A stretch of DNA of 64,000 nucleotides from Centropristis striata (taxonomy: Eukaryota; Chordata; Actinopteri; Perciformes; Serranidae). The notes under the pieces were generated by a model. The model did no database searches, had not been told where the DNA came from, and saw only the letters and a list, made by a program, of their open reading frames with translations. The stretch covers positions 2,935,362 through 2,999,361 of the forward strand of contig NC_081533.1 of the NCBI RefSeq assembly GCF_030273125.1, given 5' to 3'. Below, piece after piece: positions 11,135 through 21,718 of the stretch (position 1 is its first letter; every line of letters begins with the position of its first letter). The translations under genes and the position numbers were made by a program.

Positions 11135-12013
11135 ATGATCTCCCCCCATCCTTCCATGAACTCCTCCTCCTCCGCCCCTATCTACATGTGCTTTGAGGTT
11201 TCCCTCCTCTCTCACATCCTCACCGCTTTATTCAGCACCTACATCCTCATCTTCCTCCCCATCTGCATCTTCATCTTCCACCTGGGTCACCAGCGGTGGC
11301 GCAAGCAACGCTCCGTCTCCAACTCGGACATCTTCACCTACAACATCGTTGCCACGGAGACGATCGGCATGGTTGGATCCTCTTTCTACTGTTACGGCGC
11401 CTACGCTTTCTCACCGCGGATGAAGCTGGTGGGGGTCTACATCTTCAGCTTAATCACACCTGGACAGATGCTCTTTCACATGCTCACCTGCGTGGAGCGC
11501 TACCTGGCTGTCATTCATCCAATCATCTACCTGCGTCTGAAGAAGGCGGGCGGGGTCAGAAACATCAGCATTGGTTGTGTTTGGGTGTTTTCCTTTGGAT
11601 GGGTGGGGATAACAGATCTTTACCGCCCCGGTTTCCCAACAGTCCCGTTTGCCGCCATGTTGGTCCTCTCCGTCATCATCACCTCTTTCTGCAGCCTCTC
11701 TGTTCTCCGCGCTCTGATTGGTCCAGGGCCAGGGGAAGGGGGCGGGGACAGAGACAGGGTGAACCAAATGAAAAGGAGGGCTTTCAGCACCATCGTGGCC
11801 ATAACTGGAGCTCTGCTGTTGAGGTTTGGAGTGCAGCTGCTTTGTGTTTTGGTGCAGGCCACAGCAGCAGAGAGCCACCTTGGCACTTGTTTGATGCTGG
11901 TTTCTGGGATGTGGGCGGCTCTGCCCAGCAGTTATGTTCTGCCGCTGTTGTTTCTACACAGAGCAGAAAAACTGCCGTGTTTTAAATACAACACTGGGTC
12001 AGGATCAGAGTAG
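11135..12013 (+). CDS. Receptor gene 2: seven-transmembrane, rhodopsin-like receptor of the cluster family
   Basis: Single exon of 292 residues. N-terminal sequon Asn9, Cys19 before TM1 (about 24-49), loop 1 QRWRKQR, TM3 ending in E121-R122-Y123, loop 2 with VRNISIG, loop 3 GPGPGEGGGDRDRV followed by KRRAF, Cys252 at the ECL3/TM7 border, and LPSSYVLPLLF at 263-273. Here the last Tyr keeps the NPxxY spacing but the Asn is missing. The C-terminus ends in a short Gly/Ser tail. A good acceptor (TTGACTGATTTCAG, AG at 11128-11129) lies five nucleotides before the ATG, which decides the start. Closest in TM7 and tail to gene 3 (YVLPLLFLHRAEKLPC in both). No leader exon was identified upstream. Confidence 0.9.
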   Translation: MISPHPSMNSSSSAPIYMCFEVSLLSHILTALFSTYILIFLPICIFIFHLGHQRWRKQRSVSNSDIFTYNIVATETIGMVGSSFYCYGAYAFSPRMKLVGVYIFSLITPGQMLFHMLTCVERYLAVIHPIIYLRLKKAGGVRNISIGCVWVFSFGWVGITDLYRPGFPTVPFAAMLVLSVIITSFCSLSVLRALIGPGPGEGGGDRDRVNQMKRRAFSTIVAITGALLLRFGVQLLCVLVQATAAESHLGTCLMLVSGMWAALPSSYVLPLLFLHRAEKLPCFKYNTGSGSE

Positions 12014-12105
12014 ATGATAAGGAATAAGGCATTATATTGCAGTGGGACACAGGTATCCCACAAGTTCATTTGGTTTTATGGACTGAATGTGTGACAGGTT
12101 GATAT

Positions 12106-12843
12106 TAGGGCCGGGACTCGATTAAAAAAATTAATCTAATTAATTAGAGGCTTTGTAATTAATTAATCAAAATTAATCACATTTTTATCCCATATAAATA
12201 TTTGACCTGAGAACAGTGAGAAGTCATTTTTTTCACATGGATTTTTAGTATACCATTGAATAATGACTGAACACATAAGCTTAAGCAACAAAAATATTGT
12301 TTATTTTTCTTCAAGTCCAATAGACCAGTGCAATTTTTGCCATTAAGTGTAGCAATAACATATTTATAAATATAGTACATTTCAGAAATTCAGGTAGCCT
12401 ATAGGTAGGTAGACCTTCTGTAAACTAGAATACTTTGTTTTTTTAAGTAAAACACAATCCACGCTAGCTACCACACTAGCTGCTAGCTGCTATATGTTTA
12501 GCATTGAGGTGATACTTGAGGCATTGAGGAATTCCTTGTTGCATAGCAACACAACCATGCTCTTATTGACGCTTCCATCCGTTGGTTTTTAGTAACTAAA
12601 TGTCCCATCATCCACGGGGCCAACCAAAGGTCTCATCAGCTTCTTCCTTCATGTTCACTGTGGTTTGTTGTTGTCTCAACTCATCAACGCTAGTTGGTGC
12701 TCCAGTATAATCGGTCCGCCTGAAACTCATCCAGAGAGAAACGTTCCAAAAAATTAAGTGTGATTAAAATGCGTCAATTTTTTAACGCGTTATTTTTTGC
12801 GTAATTAATTAATCTTAATTAACTCGTTAAAGTCCCGGCCCTA
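12106..12843. mobile_element. hAT-type element with TAGGGCCGGGACT termini
   Basis: Starts TAGGGCCGGGACT and ends AGTCCCGGCCCTA, with matching AT-rich subterminal blocks (AATTAATTAATC). Flanks are GTTGATAT (12098-12105) and GTTAATAT (12844-12851), an 8-bp duplication with one mismatch. It lies 92 bp after gene 2 and has no transposase ORF. Confidence 0.88.
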
Positions 12844-12854
12844 GTTAATATTAA

Positions 12855-12930
12855 TTAGGGCCTCGGGGCAATCGCACCGAGCACTGGTCCCATACAGCAA
12901 TAGCTGTAGGGACCAGTGCTCGGGGCTCAC
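12855..12930. repeat. Near-perfect hairpin, CCGAGCACTGGTCCC arms
   Basis: 12877-12891 pairs with 12909-12923 (15 bp), and TACAGC/GCTGTA extends it by 6 bp past a single unpaired A, leaving an AATA loop. This is a precursor-microRNA-like fold, but the similar GGACCGAGCA motif at 48867 suggests transposon termini brought together. No evidence of transcription can be read from DNA. Confidence 0.75.
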
Positions 12931-13084
12931 TACTGTTATACTGTGGATTTCTTCTTCTTCCTCTTCCAGACGCAATTTCGTCCCACTACTAGTCCTACAA
13001 CTTGAAGAGTTGCAGGACAAATTATGTATCAAAACGTCCGGTTTGATCGGGATCGGTGTGCTATTACTTTTCTCTACGGAGTAT

Positions 13085-13116
13085 GAATTTTTCGCGACGT
13101 AAGTCGCGAAAAATTC
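13085..13116. repeat. Perfect 14-bp stem, 4-nt loop hairpin
   Basis: GAATTTTTCGCGAC, loop GTAA, then the exact reverse complement. It contains a TCGCGA core and sits alone in AT-rich DNA; function unknown. Confidence 0.85.
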
Positions 13117-13920
13117 ACCTAGAGACTTTCACCTAGAGACTCCATTTAAACTTTAAACAGTAGACACAAGTCTTGTGTATCGGTGTATTAATCCACGTTT
13201 CGATAGGTCATATAGCTTTTTATCAATCCCTGTTCAATGACCATGATCATTTTTGGAGAAATTCTGAGATTATAATGAGTTTGTATTGCACGGAATGTTC
13301 ATGTCACAGTGTGTGACATCATCGGCAGAGTGTAGAGGGAGAGAAATTTTTTTTAAATACATTTGAAAACTGCGCTCCAGGCCGCAAATTCCACTTTACA
13401 GAAATAATTCATACATAGAAACGTAGGAAAATTTGTCTTCTCACTCACAATCCTCTGGTAAAGCTGTCAGAGTTATATTTTGGGCGTAGGACACACAGAT
13501 GCGCCACCAACACCACCAACTGCCTCATTGGCTCCCATATTAAAAACGCAGGAAGATTTCGGAAAAAGGGAGACCTAAAAGTTTTTTTAGATCGCTCTAA
13601 CAAAGCTATTTTTTAATTTTTCTGAAAAAAAAAAACATATGTCGACGTTCAGGAAGAACTCAGGACGCTCAAAGTGAAGTCGGATCAATGATAGGTATTA
13701 TGGTTTTGTCAGAAATGCTTTCTGTTCGAGACCAGAAATTTCAGTCTGTCCACCTCTGCTGTCACTGAGCCGGAACAGGTGCCAGTTAATTCTGTTGATT
13801 GCTTTGATCTGATTGCCTTTGATCTTTGATGTGATTACAGTTACAGATACACACACACACACATGCACGTAAGCATGCACACTCCTCACACATGTATACA
13901 TATGCTTCAAACACACACGT

Positions 13921-13960
<40 letters not shown>

Positions 13961-14020
13961 AACTTTGTGATTTTAATTACACACACACAGGTAACCTTAT
14001 GCGATTTTCGCTACATCATA
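13117..14020. other. Intergenic DNA with CA microsatellites
   Basis: No protein is supported. CA runs at about 13852-13864 and 13924-13957 create spurious Cys-Val and His-Thr ORFs on both strands. Confidence 0.6.
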
Positions 14021-14344
14021 ATGCTGCATCATAAGTCATTTCGTCAGATACCAAATATAGAGAATTACACTAAGATTAGGAATGTAACGGTAAAGCTCTG
14101 TTTCAACCTGTAGGGGGCAATCCACGTGCATATTTTGTCCACAAAATGTATATTTTTAAGATTCACAGATTTGGAGCTCAATCAATCACCAACACTGCTT
14201 AATACATAGATATAAGGGTTTACATATGAAAACTTTGGTTTTGGGATTTAATTACAGTTTAAGGAATAAAACAAACAAAAGAGAGAAAAAGACAGTGTAA
14301 TTCTCTATATTTGGTATCTGACGAAATGACTTATGATGCAGCAT
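14021..14344. repeat. Perfect 50-bp inverted repeat around a 224-bp spacer
   Basis: 14021-14070 is the exact reverse complement of 14295-14344 (outer end ATGCTGCATCATAAGTCATT, inner end GAGAATTACAC). The spacer has no gene. The flanks show no clear target duplication. Confidence 0.9.
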
Positions 14345-14369
14345 AGCTTCTTTTAAATGCATGAAAATG

Positions 14370-14799
14370 TGTTACACTTTACTTAACGCCAACAATGAAA
14401 CATCATGATTAGCTATACTGCATTATAGATGCGTCTATATGAACCTCACTTTACTTAAAGCATACATTGATCATTTATTTATACTTATGGCATCCTATGA
14501 GTCCTTATAACAATTGATTGTTGAGGTGTGTGTATAGAGGGGTATGAGTAGTTGTAATGTATTATCAGCCTCATCAGTCAGCCTGTAGTTTATAACCAGT
14601 CAAGAGCACTCATAAGACACTTGGATTTATAAGTCATTATAAGCTATATTTATAACTATTGATATAGTGCATCATGAAGCTTTATATGTGTTTATGAATG
14701 CAGTCATAATGCATTTTGATTGATTATAATGAGCATTATAATTCACTATGAATGCGCTCATAATGCACTATAGATGTAGTCTTCATAGAAAGTGTTACC
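14370..14799. mobile_element. Diverged copy of the GGTAACACTTTA miniature element
   Basis: Ends TGTTACACTTTACTTA and AAAGTGTTACC with an interior of CATTATAA/TTATAAT-type palindromic pieces, like the copies at 25426 and 24958. It begins 25 bp after the 50-bp inverted repeat. Target duplication is not convincing in this copy. Confidence 0.6.
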
Positions 14800-16244
14800 G
14801 AAATATTTGTTCATGTCATTTGTTTTCATTGTTGGTTGTCAAAGTGTAGCAGTTGTTGTTATACTATACTATACTGTATGCAGCCAGTGACAAGTAGACG
14901 AACACCGATAGGTGATGCATAGTTTAGTGTGAGTGGGTTGATTGTTCAGTGATCTATTAGTAATGCCTCTGGACTCGGGTAGGGGGAGTCGTGCTCCGAG
15001 TCCTCATTCAATACAGAAGAGTGAATAACGGAGCTTCGATTGGTTTCTTTTATTCATCTCTCAACCGTTTTCAACCGGTTTAGTACTCTGGGCAGTTAGA
15101 ACAAGCAAGAACAAGTTTGTTAAACTTTAATCAATTATGTTGATCTGTTTGTTTTTGTTAAGTATAATTGTTGTGATATTTTATGTAGCCACATCATTTG
15201 AGGTTGTATGATTAATCTTACTCTACGGACTTAAAGTCTTTTTTTAATTAATTTTTAAATTTTTTTGGGTAATTCTATCTTTTTGGTAATTTTGTGTCTT
15301 TATTTAGTAATCTTGTGTCTTTTTTGGTAATTTTGTGTATTCTTACTTATGGGTTTTTGGTTCGATGTCTGAAATAAAATCTGTGGTTAACTGAAGCTAA
15401 TATATGTATTTGACTATGTCCAGGGAGCCAGGGCGGTGCTAGTTTCTGGATTAACACAGAAACTGTGTCATTGTATTTAATCATTTAAAAATAAATGTAA
15501 GTGTATCAATCTGCACAAGAAAAAAACAACACGAAAATTAAAGTACAATATTCAAATCCTTTTTCATGGAAGTGGAATTGTTTTAGCAAAGCAGAAGTCA
15601 TGAAGATGACAAACTGCAGTCTGACTTGCAAATAGTTGGGGTATGGAAATGAGAAAGGACAGAGTGAGGCAGGCAGAGACGTTTTCTCCACTTAATGCTT
15701 CGATTGGATTTGAATAAGCACCAGTTTTAAGTTACAGCTGATTTGAATCCTCTATAGTGGACGGCTGATGAAGACTGAGGATTGTGTTGTAACATCAATG
15801 TTGGTTTACACACAAACATTAATTTACTGTAATAAATAGAAATATAATTTATTTGAAAATGTATTGACTTTGTTTACACAGTGTGTATCTCTGGGACATT
15901 AAGACTGTCTGCAGTAGAAATTTAGCCAAATGCCTAAAATGTTTTTTTTTTAGGGAAGAAAAACTTGTTTTACTTGATGACAAAAAAATCCTGCCATTGT
16001 TCAACTTATTTTGGAAGATTTGAGCATTTTCAGCCCATTTTGGAGCATGAAGTCCTCCAATTAATATCAGTTATTATCGTGGTTTGTTTGTTTGTTTGCA
16101 ATAAAACAATGCAAAAATAAAGAACACAGTAATTAAACAGTTGAAAAGTCTGAATTCAAAATCCTACAAGTAAGTAAAGGTAGAGTTAGTATTACAGGTA
16201 AGATTTAACTAAGATATCTTAACTAAAAGTATGTGAGAAAGACA
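14800..16244. other. Intergenic DNA, no gene seen
   Basis: It contains a short TTTTTGGTAATTTTGTGTC array at 15260-15345. Around 15720-15760 a block (GCACCAG, then GATTTGAATCC) resembles DNA upstream of the gene 6 promoter (55690-55710) and of the 5' relic's promoter (62285-62312), possibly the edge of an old duplicated receptor unit. ORFs are short and unconvincing. Confidence 0.5.
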
Positions 16245-16380
16245 ATGGCTGTATCCCAAAGTCAAGGATCCTTCCTTGGTAGGATCTTTCCTTCAGAGTC
16301 GGGTCCTCCAGAGACGAGGCCAGAGTCCTTCCTTTCACTGGTGGAACCACTAATGGAACAGCCTTCAGAGTGTGCAGCTG

Positions 16381-17370
16381 CAGTGGCGGTTCTACACAGG
16401 GGCCTCCAGGGGCCACTGCCCCTGTGAAGAAGCCCTCGGCCCCCAAATATTTTTTTTTTTTTTTAGATCACATCCTCAAACTTCGGTTATCTTATGTTGA
16501 TGCTTCGATAAAACAGTGTTTTGGGACAGGTTTGAGTAACAATTAATTATTTTATTTTTTAAAAAGCCACTACTTTGGCTTTGGCACACAAGTGGTTAAC
16601 ACCTCCAGGTCGCACGTGACGTCATTCACCCAAAACAGCGACGTCAGGCAGCAGGCGCACTTGACAACAGCAAGTTGTGTAACGAGATATCATGTCACCA
16701 AAAAAGATTTCCATGTTTTTCCCCCCAAAGGTGGTCAGCAATCAAAGAGGTAATGGGAATGGAAATATAATAAATAATATAATAAAAAATAATAAAATAG
16801 AAATTTTGTAAAATTGTATAATTTCAAAAGACTGTTGCAGCTGGAACTACTAGAGGGAAGTAGCTAACGTTAGCTAGCTAGCAGCTAGTTGATATTATAT
16901 GGGAAAAAAACGATATTTTATTATTAGCATCTGTCTTTAAATGCAATTGTAGTGTGTGAGAATTGTGTACCTAAAAATAACTGAGCTTGGGCTTCTTCTA
17001 GACTCTAGAAGAAGCCAAAGTTAGCTAAAGTTAAAAAGTAGCTAAAGTTAATGTTAGGCTGTAACGTCGAACCATCTTGTTTATTTTCTTTTCTGTTCTT
17101 AGGCAATGTGGAGAATGTCTCTATGTCTAAAAATTTCAGCGCGCGCTCTGAGCGCGCATCTGCTTGACTCTTCTGGGCTGAGCCCCGGATGTGTCAAAAT
17201 CCTAGAGACGCCCCTGCCTCGGCCCCTGCTGTGGCCCCTGTGTCAAATTAATAATAAAATGATCAATTTATAACGATGAACAACGGAACAATTCTAACCT
17301 TTTTTTGTTCAAACAATATTTCATTGTAAACAAAAGCATTGTATAATAGTTTAATTGTGCAATAAAATAT

Positions 17371-17426
<56 letters not shown>

Positions 17427-17735
17427 TGTATATATATAAAGATCATTCTGACTGTACTGCACTTTCAAAATGGAAAAAAAAGTGATTGTGCACAAAAATG
17501 AGTATTGTCATTGTCATACAAAAAAAAAAGAATATTGTTGTCGACTCCCATTATTTATATCAATGTATTTGTATCTTCCAAATATACTTAAATGAGATGT
17601 TTAAATAAGCTAAAATAACGATTTTGAATGCTTAAATATTATATTTGCCATTTTTTAATGTGCTACTGTGCCCCTCTGATTAAACACTGGCCCCTCCTTG
17701 GCCCCCACAGTAAAACTGGTCTAGAACCGCCACTG
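16381..17735. mobile_element. 1,355-bp hAT-type element, perfect 8-bp target duplication
   Basis: Starts CAGTGGCGGTTCTA and ends TAGAACCGCCACTG (14-bp perfect inverted termini). Flanked by TGCAGCTG at 16373-16380 and 17736-17743. Copy B has a single TGCAGCTG at the matching place (about 31160, inverted), which is the uninterrupted site. Includes a (TA)n run at about 17380-17440. No transposase ORF seen. Confidence 0.93.
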
Positions 17736-17795
17736 TGCAGCTGTGCGTCATTGCGTAACAGGACGTCCTGCTTAAATTCAGCGCCGCAATTTAAA

Positions 17796-18303
17796 AGCCT
17801 GGGGATCAGCCAGAAGATTTTAGAATTGGTGTACACCACACATGTAGAGAGTGTGTTCCCCTTCCATCTTCCTGTCTGCTTTGGTTACTTGAGTTGTAAA
17901 TGTAAAACCAAACTAAACAAGATTGTGTCGAGGGCAAGCAAAATAGTGGGACGACCTCAAAAGTCACTAACAGAAATGTACACAGAGAGGACAATGAGGA
18001 AGGCCAGGAAAGAAACCCTAACCAACCAATTCAAGCTCCTGAAGTCTGGGAGACGTTACAGGGTCCCACTAGCTAAGGGAGCCTTTAAAAAAATCTTTTA
18101 TCCCCAACGCTACTCGCCTCCTCAACTCAACATAAGTGATGCACTGACTTTGAACTGCTCTTAATTGTCTTTTTCTTTTATTATTCCATGTTTTAACTGC
18201 ATTCTCAACTGCTGTATATTTTTAGTGAAATTCTGTATCTTTACGGTTAGCTGAAGGCAAATTTCCCCCATGGTGGATAATAAAGATTTATTGTATTGTA
18301 TTG
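17796..18303 (+). mobile_element. 5'-truncated LINE with RT C-terminus and TATTG tail
   Basis: About 120 codons read as the C-terminal part of a LINE ORF2 protein: LELVYTTHVES, then TKLNKIVSRASKIVG, then LLKSGRRYRVPLAKGAFKK. The same segment of the full-length LINE ORF at 27322-30312 is recognisably related (KTKLSRTVNQASKIIG; LLPSGKRYKVPLA). It is followed by a 3' UTR, AATAAAGATTTATTG and a short TATTG repeat tail. The matching place in copy B is unoccupied. Non-LTR, CR1/L2-like group by sequence style. Confidence 0.85.
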
Positions 18304-18930
18304 TAAAATCAGTTCACGGCATGGATGTGTCTTTGGCATCAGCACTCTGACACATATTTGTGGAAATGGAAAAAGATGCTTTAAGGTTGAATCTCCACCA
18401 TTAACCAAGTAAAAGCCACAAAGTGGATTAAACCTGAATATTTCACTGATCCTGGCTGAATTTGGCCGCTACTTAGTTTCATAAAAGCAGCGGAGCAGAA
18501 CTCACCATGGAGATGTGTTCTGTGATTTATTTTTATTTTACAGTAAAGTACAAAAACAGTTATTTATAAATAACAATAACGGATGATAGTGGACTGTTAA
18601 TACAATAAAAAAAACGTATAACTTTCTGAATGGCATAGTTACTTATACTTTGCACATAGTACATCATTTGATGTATATATATGAATTAACAATTAATTAC
18701 TTCAGCCAACCAGCAACAATCAACTTAACCGGCAGTGTATGAAGATGGCGTTTATCATCTTTTAGCTAAATATACTGTCATTTGTTTGTGCATATGTTTT
18801 GCTTGACTTTGAACACAAGTTTTGTAAGTTATGTGATAACAAATATTTAGTGTATACTGAAAATATATTTAGATTGATATCGCGCCGCCGGCGTCGTTGT
18901 TTGCTTGTGTGTGCAAGGCATTATGGGTAC

Positions 18931-19195
18931 TCTGACTATATTATAATTCTTTAAAATCTATTTTTCTATGTCTCATGCAAAGCATTTCGAAGTTCCTTGT
19001 TGTTTAAAGACACTAAACAAATACATTTGAATTGTCTTTGAGCATGACAGTGCTGTTGTTCGGCAGATGACCATAAACCAGAATTTGCCTTCTAAATGCT
19101 GACAAAGCATCAGTGTTTCATTAGATCATCCAACATGCAAAAAACCCCAGACATTTAACACACACACACACACACACACACACACTCCCAAGTTG
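18931..19195. other. Upstream of the gene 3 promoter, with (CA)n
   Basis: A CA run at 19158-19186 lies immediately before the TATA-like box of the proposed gene 3 leader exon. No coding region. Confidence 0.55.
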
Positions 19196-19279
19196 TAATA
19201 TATGGAGAGGACGCCAGCGTTCCCTCAGTGATTCTGGAGACAGACAGAGAAGAAGACCAGAGACAAACACACCTGACAG
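19196..19279 (+). promoter_or_regulatory. Proposed promoter and leader exon of gene 3
   Basis: TATA-like TAATATATGG (19196-19205), then purine-rich GACAGACAGAGAAGAAGACC, then CCTGACAG before donor GTAGAC at 19280. The leader exons of genes 4 and 5 likewise end in AATCAG before GTAGTT and contain an AGAGAAGA block. It would splice over about 2.4 kb to the acceptor at 21707-21708. Inferred by comparison with paralogues. Confidence 0.45.
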
Positions 19280-19318
19280 GTAGACGTTCTTTAGTAATAT
19301 CATCACCTTTTTTGGTCA

Positions 19319-19823
19319 TTAACCCTCTGGAGTCCATCTATTTATTGAAAATACACACGTTTTATTTACAGTAATAACTTTATTTATATATGATATGTAG
19401 ACAAGCTGAGAAAGCCAGTTGAAAGTTCAATCATAGGAGCTTTCACAGTGTGACATTTATGTTTCTAGACCATTTTTAAAATGTGAATTTTCTTTCTAGA
19501 ATGAAAACTATTACTATTTTTAATTTACACGCAAATAGACTGTTTTGTAGTTTTATTATTTATTATTTTTTTCTGCTGTTTTTTGTGTGTATAAATGGTA
19601 AAAAATAAATAAATTTGTTTGTATTTTAGGTTCCTGGCAGCTTTATACTTTGTTAATTAAATTAAAATAAAATGAAAAATCTGACTGATAGCCAAGTTTG
19701 TGTGGAGAAAAAGGAGCCATGCATGTGATGTAAGGACAGACTGAAAGATGCTGAACAGACAGAAATTAATGCAGAGGAAGTTGACAAATTTGAACCAAAA
19801 TCTCCTGGACTTCAGAGGTTTAA
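19319..19823 (+). mobile_element. piggyBac-like miniature element, TTAA at both ends
   Basis: TTAACCCTCTGGAGTCCATC at the left and GGACTTCAGAGGTTTAA at the right, with TTAA at 19319-19322 and 19820-19823. Same family as 45359-45855 and, inverted, 56983-57523; all share GAAAATCTGACTGATAG and GTGATGTAAGGACAGACTG. No transposase. It lies in the proposed leader intron of gene 3. Confidence 0.82.
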
Positions 19824-20510
19824 TGTTTCATTTAGTTTTAAAAAAAGTAAGATGGGACGCGGCAGGCGTGGCATTCTTTAAAAATGGAAAAAAGAAAAAA
19901 AAGGTCTTTAATCATCATCAACACTGTTTCTATAAATAAACATGTTTTTATGCTAACTTTTTTGTGTATAGTTTTATTATATTTTAATTATACCTTTTAT
20001 GTTCATATTTGCAACCTATGTTTACATTTTTCAGGTCTGAAACAGTTCATTTAGCATATTTGTGGTTTTTATTGTCATAAATAGTATAATTTATTTCAGA
20101 TTTCATGATTTTTGTGTATTTTTGGGCTCAATATGTTAATAAAGTGGGTTAAAGTGAAAAAAGTAATTGTCAAATCATGTTGAAGTTGTGCTGAGAAAAT
20201 ACCAAATTCTAAACATGAGTATCCAATCCACTTTATTTATAGAGCACAATTTTAGCAAACACAAGGTTTCCAAAGTGCTGCACAAACAATAAATAGATAA
20301 CACAATACAAAGAGATGCAGTAAACAATAGAACAGTAAAATGCAATAAGATAAAATAAATAAAAATAGGATAAAAATAAATGAAATAATATAAAATGTAA
20401 AATGTACTGCATATATACAAATAAAAACAAACAAAAAAAATCATAAAATCAAGTACAGTAAATATTATTTGGCATATAAAGAGCAAATAACTCAGACCCC
20501 ATAGGGTTAA
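19824..20510 (+). mobile_element. Right half of a larger TTAA-type element
   Basis: The stretch ending GACCCCATAGGGTTAA (TTAA 20507-20510) matches the right part of the element at 44280-44836 (shared TTTTTGGGCTCAATATGTT and GGACAAAATAGGC-type blocks). The whole 19319-20510 region may be one element with internal duplication of its termini. Confidence 0.6.
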
Positions 20511-21120
20511 CAGACAAAAAAATGATTTTGTAATATTTCAACAACGTCTTTTGCTAAACTACAGACAAAACATCTTAATTTTGATTAATGCCTGTTGATT
20601 TTGTTGTTAACTGTCCTTTTTGAGCTTCTGCAGGTATAAAATGTAAGACATTTGTCCAGTCTTTTTAGTATTACTAGTCTCTTTATATTGCTCTTATTGA
20701 TGCAACAAGTCAGCTAATTATATTAAGAAATTAAATAATAAAGAAAGTTCTTGCAATATATTCTCAAAAACTGCACAGGGCCTTTTTTTCCACCAGAGGT
20801 AGAGAGTTCTAGGCTTCCATTTCCATTTTCTCCTGTGCCCCAGACAGTGAATGCAACTCAAGACTTCCCTTTGTCTTGTTAAATTCAGTTGCATGTCTAT
20901 TTCCACAGTATTTCCACCAGTGCAGCATGACTAATGCCAGCAATGGACTTAAGCTTTCCTAAAAACCTTTTCGTAGAAAATCTTTAAAGAAAAACACTTG
21001 ACGACCAGGTAGATTCGAATTACAGCCTTGTGTGGGATTTATTGTAGGTATCAAAAACAGATACAGATGCCAAAGGTGACAAACAATTCCAATGATCAGA
21101 ACAACTTTAGTGAGACAGCA
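20511..21120. other. Gene 3 leader-intron DNA, no gene seen
   Basis: Unremarkable AT-rich sequence with no recognisable repeat terminus and no credible ORF. Confidence 0.5.
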
Positions 21121-21129
21121 CCTTGTGTT

Positions 21130-21530
21130 TCTCTTTTTAGTTTGTTCACATTTGCAACATTTAAAATTCTTTATTGAGCATGATATTGTTTTGAAAGTAA
21201 AAGAAAGATTCAAAATCACATTTTATGTTGGACTAAAGGACTAAAAAAGACACAAAATGATCAAAAAAAGACACAAAATGACACAAAATGACTAAAAAAG
21301 ACACAAAAATACACAAAATAACAAAAAAAAAAGCACAAAATGACTAAAAACGACACAAAATGACCAAAAAAAGACACAAAATAATTTTAAAAAGACACAA
21401 AATGACCAAAAAAGACGAACAAAAGGCAAAATTGACCAAAAAAGACAAAAAATGAGAAGACAAAGTGAACAAAAATTATAAAAAATGACACAAAATAACT
21501 AAAAACGACACAACAAAAGGTGTTTAAGGC
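21130..21530. repeat. Left inverted flank of gene 3, purine minisatellite
   Basis: Contains TTTATTGAGCATGATA, TTTATGTTGGACTAAAGGAC, about 280 bp of the AAAAAGACACAAAATGACC minisatellite and CAACAAAAGGTGTTTAA. The same blocks occur in reverse order and complement at 22640-23035, so the coding exon lies between two inverted copies. Confidence 0.82.
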
Positions 21531-21718
21531 TACCAGTTTGCCTCCATGTTTGTACTGGCATTCATTTCTAAGTGTTGATTGTTGTTTGAATCTATGAAAT
21601 CTTTGCAGTCTTGTGTTGTACTTGTTTCATCTGTTTTCATGATGATGTAACTTCCTCTTTCTTTACCTCCTTCCCATCTATCCTTCTTTGCGATTTCCTC
21701 CTCTCCAGGTCCAAAAAC

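Larger units (their letters stand above)
16245..18930 (+). mobile_element. Transposon copy A (CTGTATCCCAAAGTCAAGGA terminus), interrupted twice
   Basis: The left end CTGTATCCCAAAGTCAAGG matches the inverted right end of copy B (31293 leftwards). Pieces 16245-16380, 17744-17795 and 18304-18930 are collinear with copy B read on the minus strand (31293 to about 30385), including ATTTGGCCGCTACTTAGTTT. Two insertions split it: a hAT element (16381-17735) and a LINE tail (17796-18303). Both are absent from copy B. The right end of copy A was not defined. The element's superfamily is unresolved. Confidence 0.75.

Noticed and set aside
11296..11985. 229-codon frame overlapping gene 2, and similar large frames over genes 3, 4, 5, 6 and 7
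   Set aside because: Shadow frames of GC-rich receptor exons; only the frame with seven hydrophobic segments and the shared motifs is conserved among paralogues.
17628..18164. 178-codon ORF as a host gene
   Set aside because: The first third reads through hAT and copy A sequence; the rest is a LINE C-terminus.
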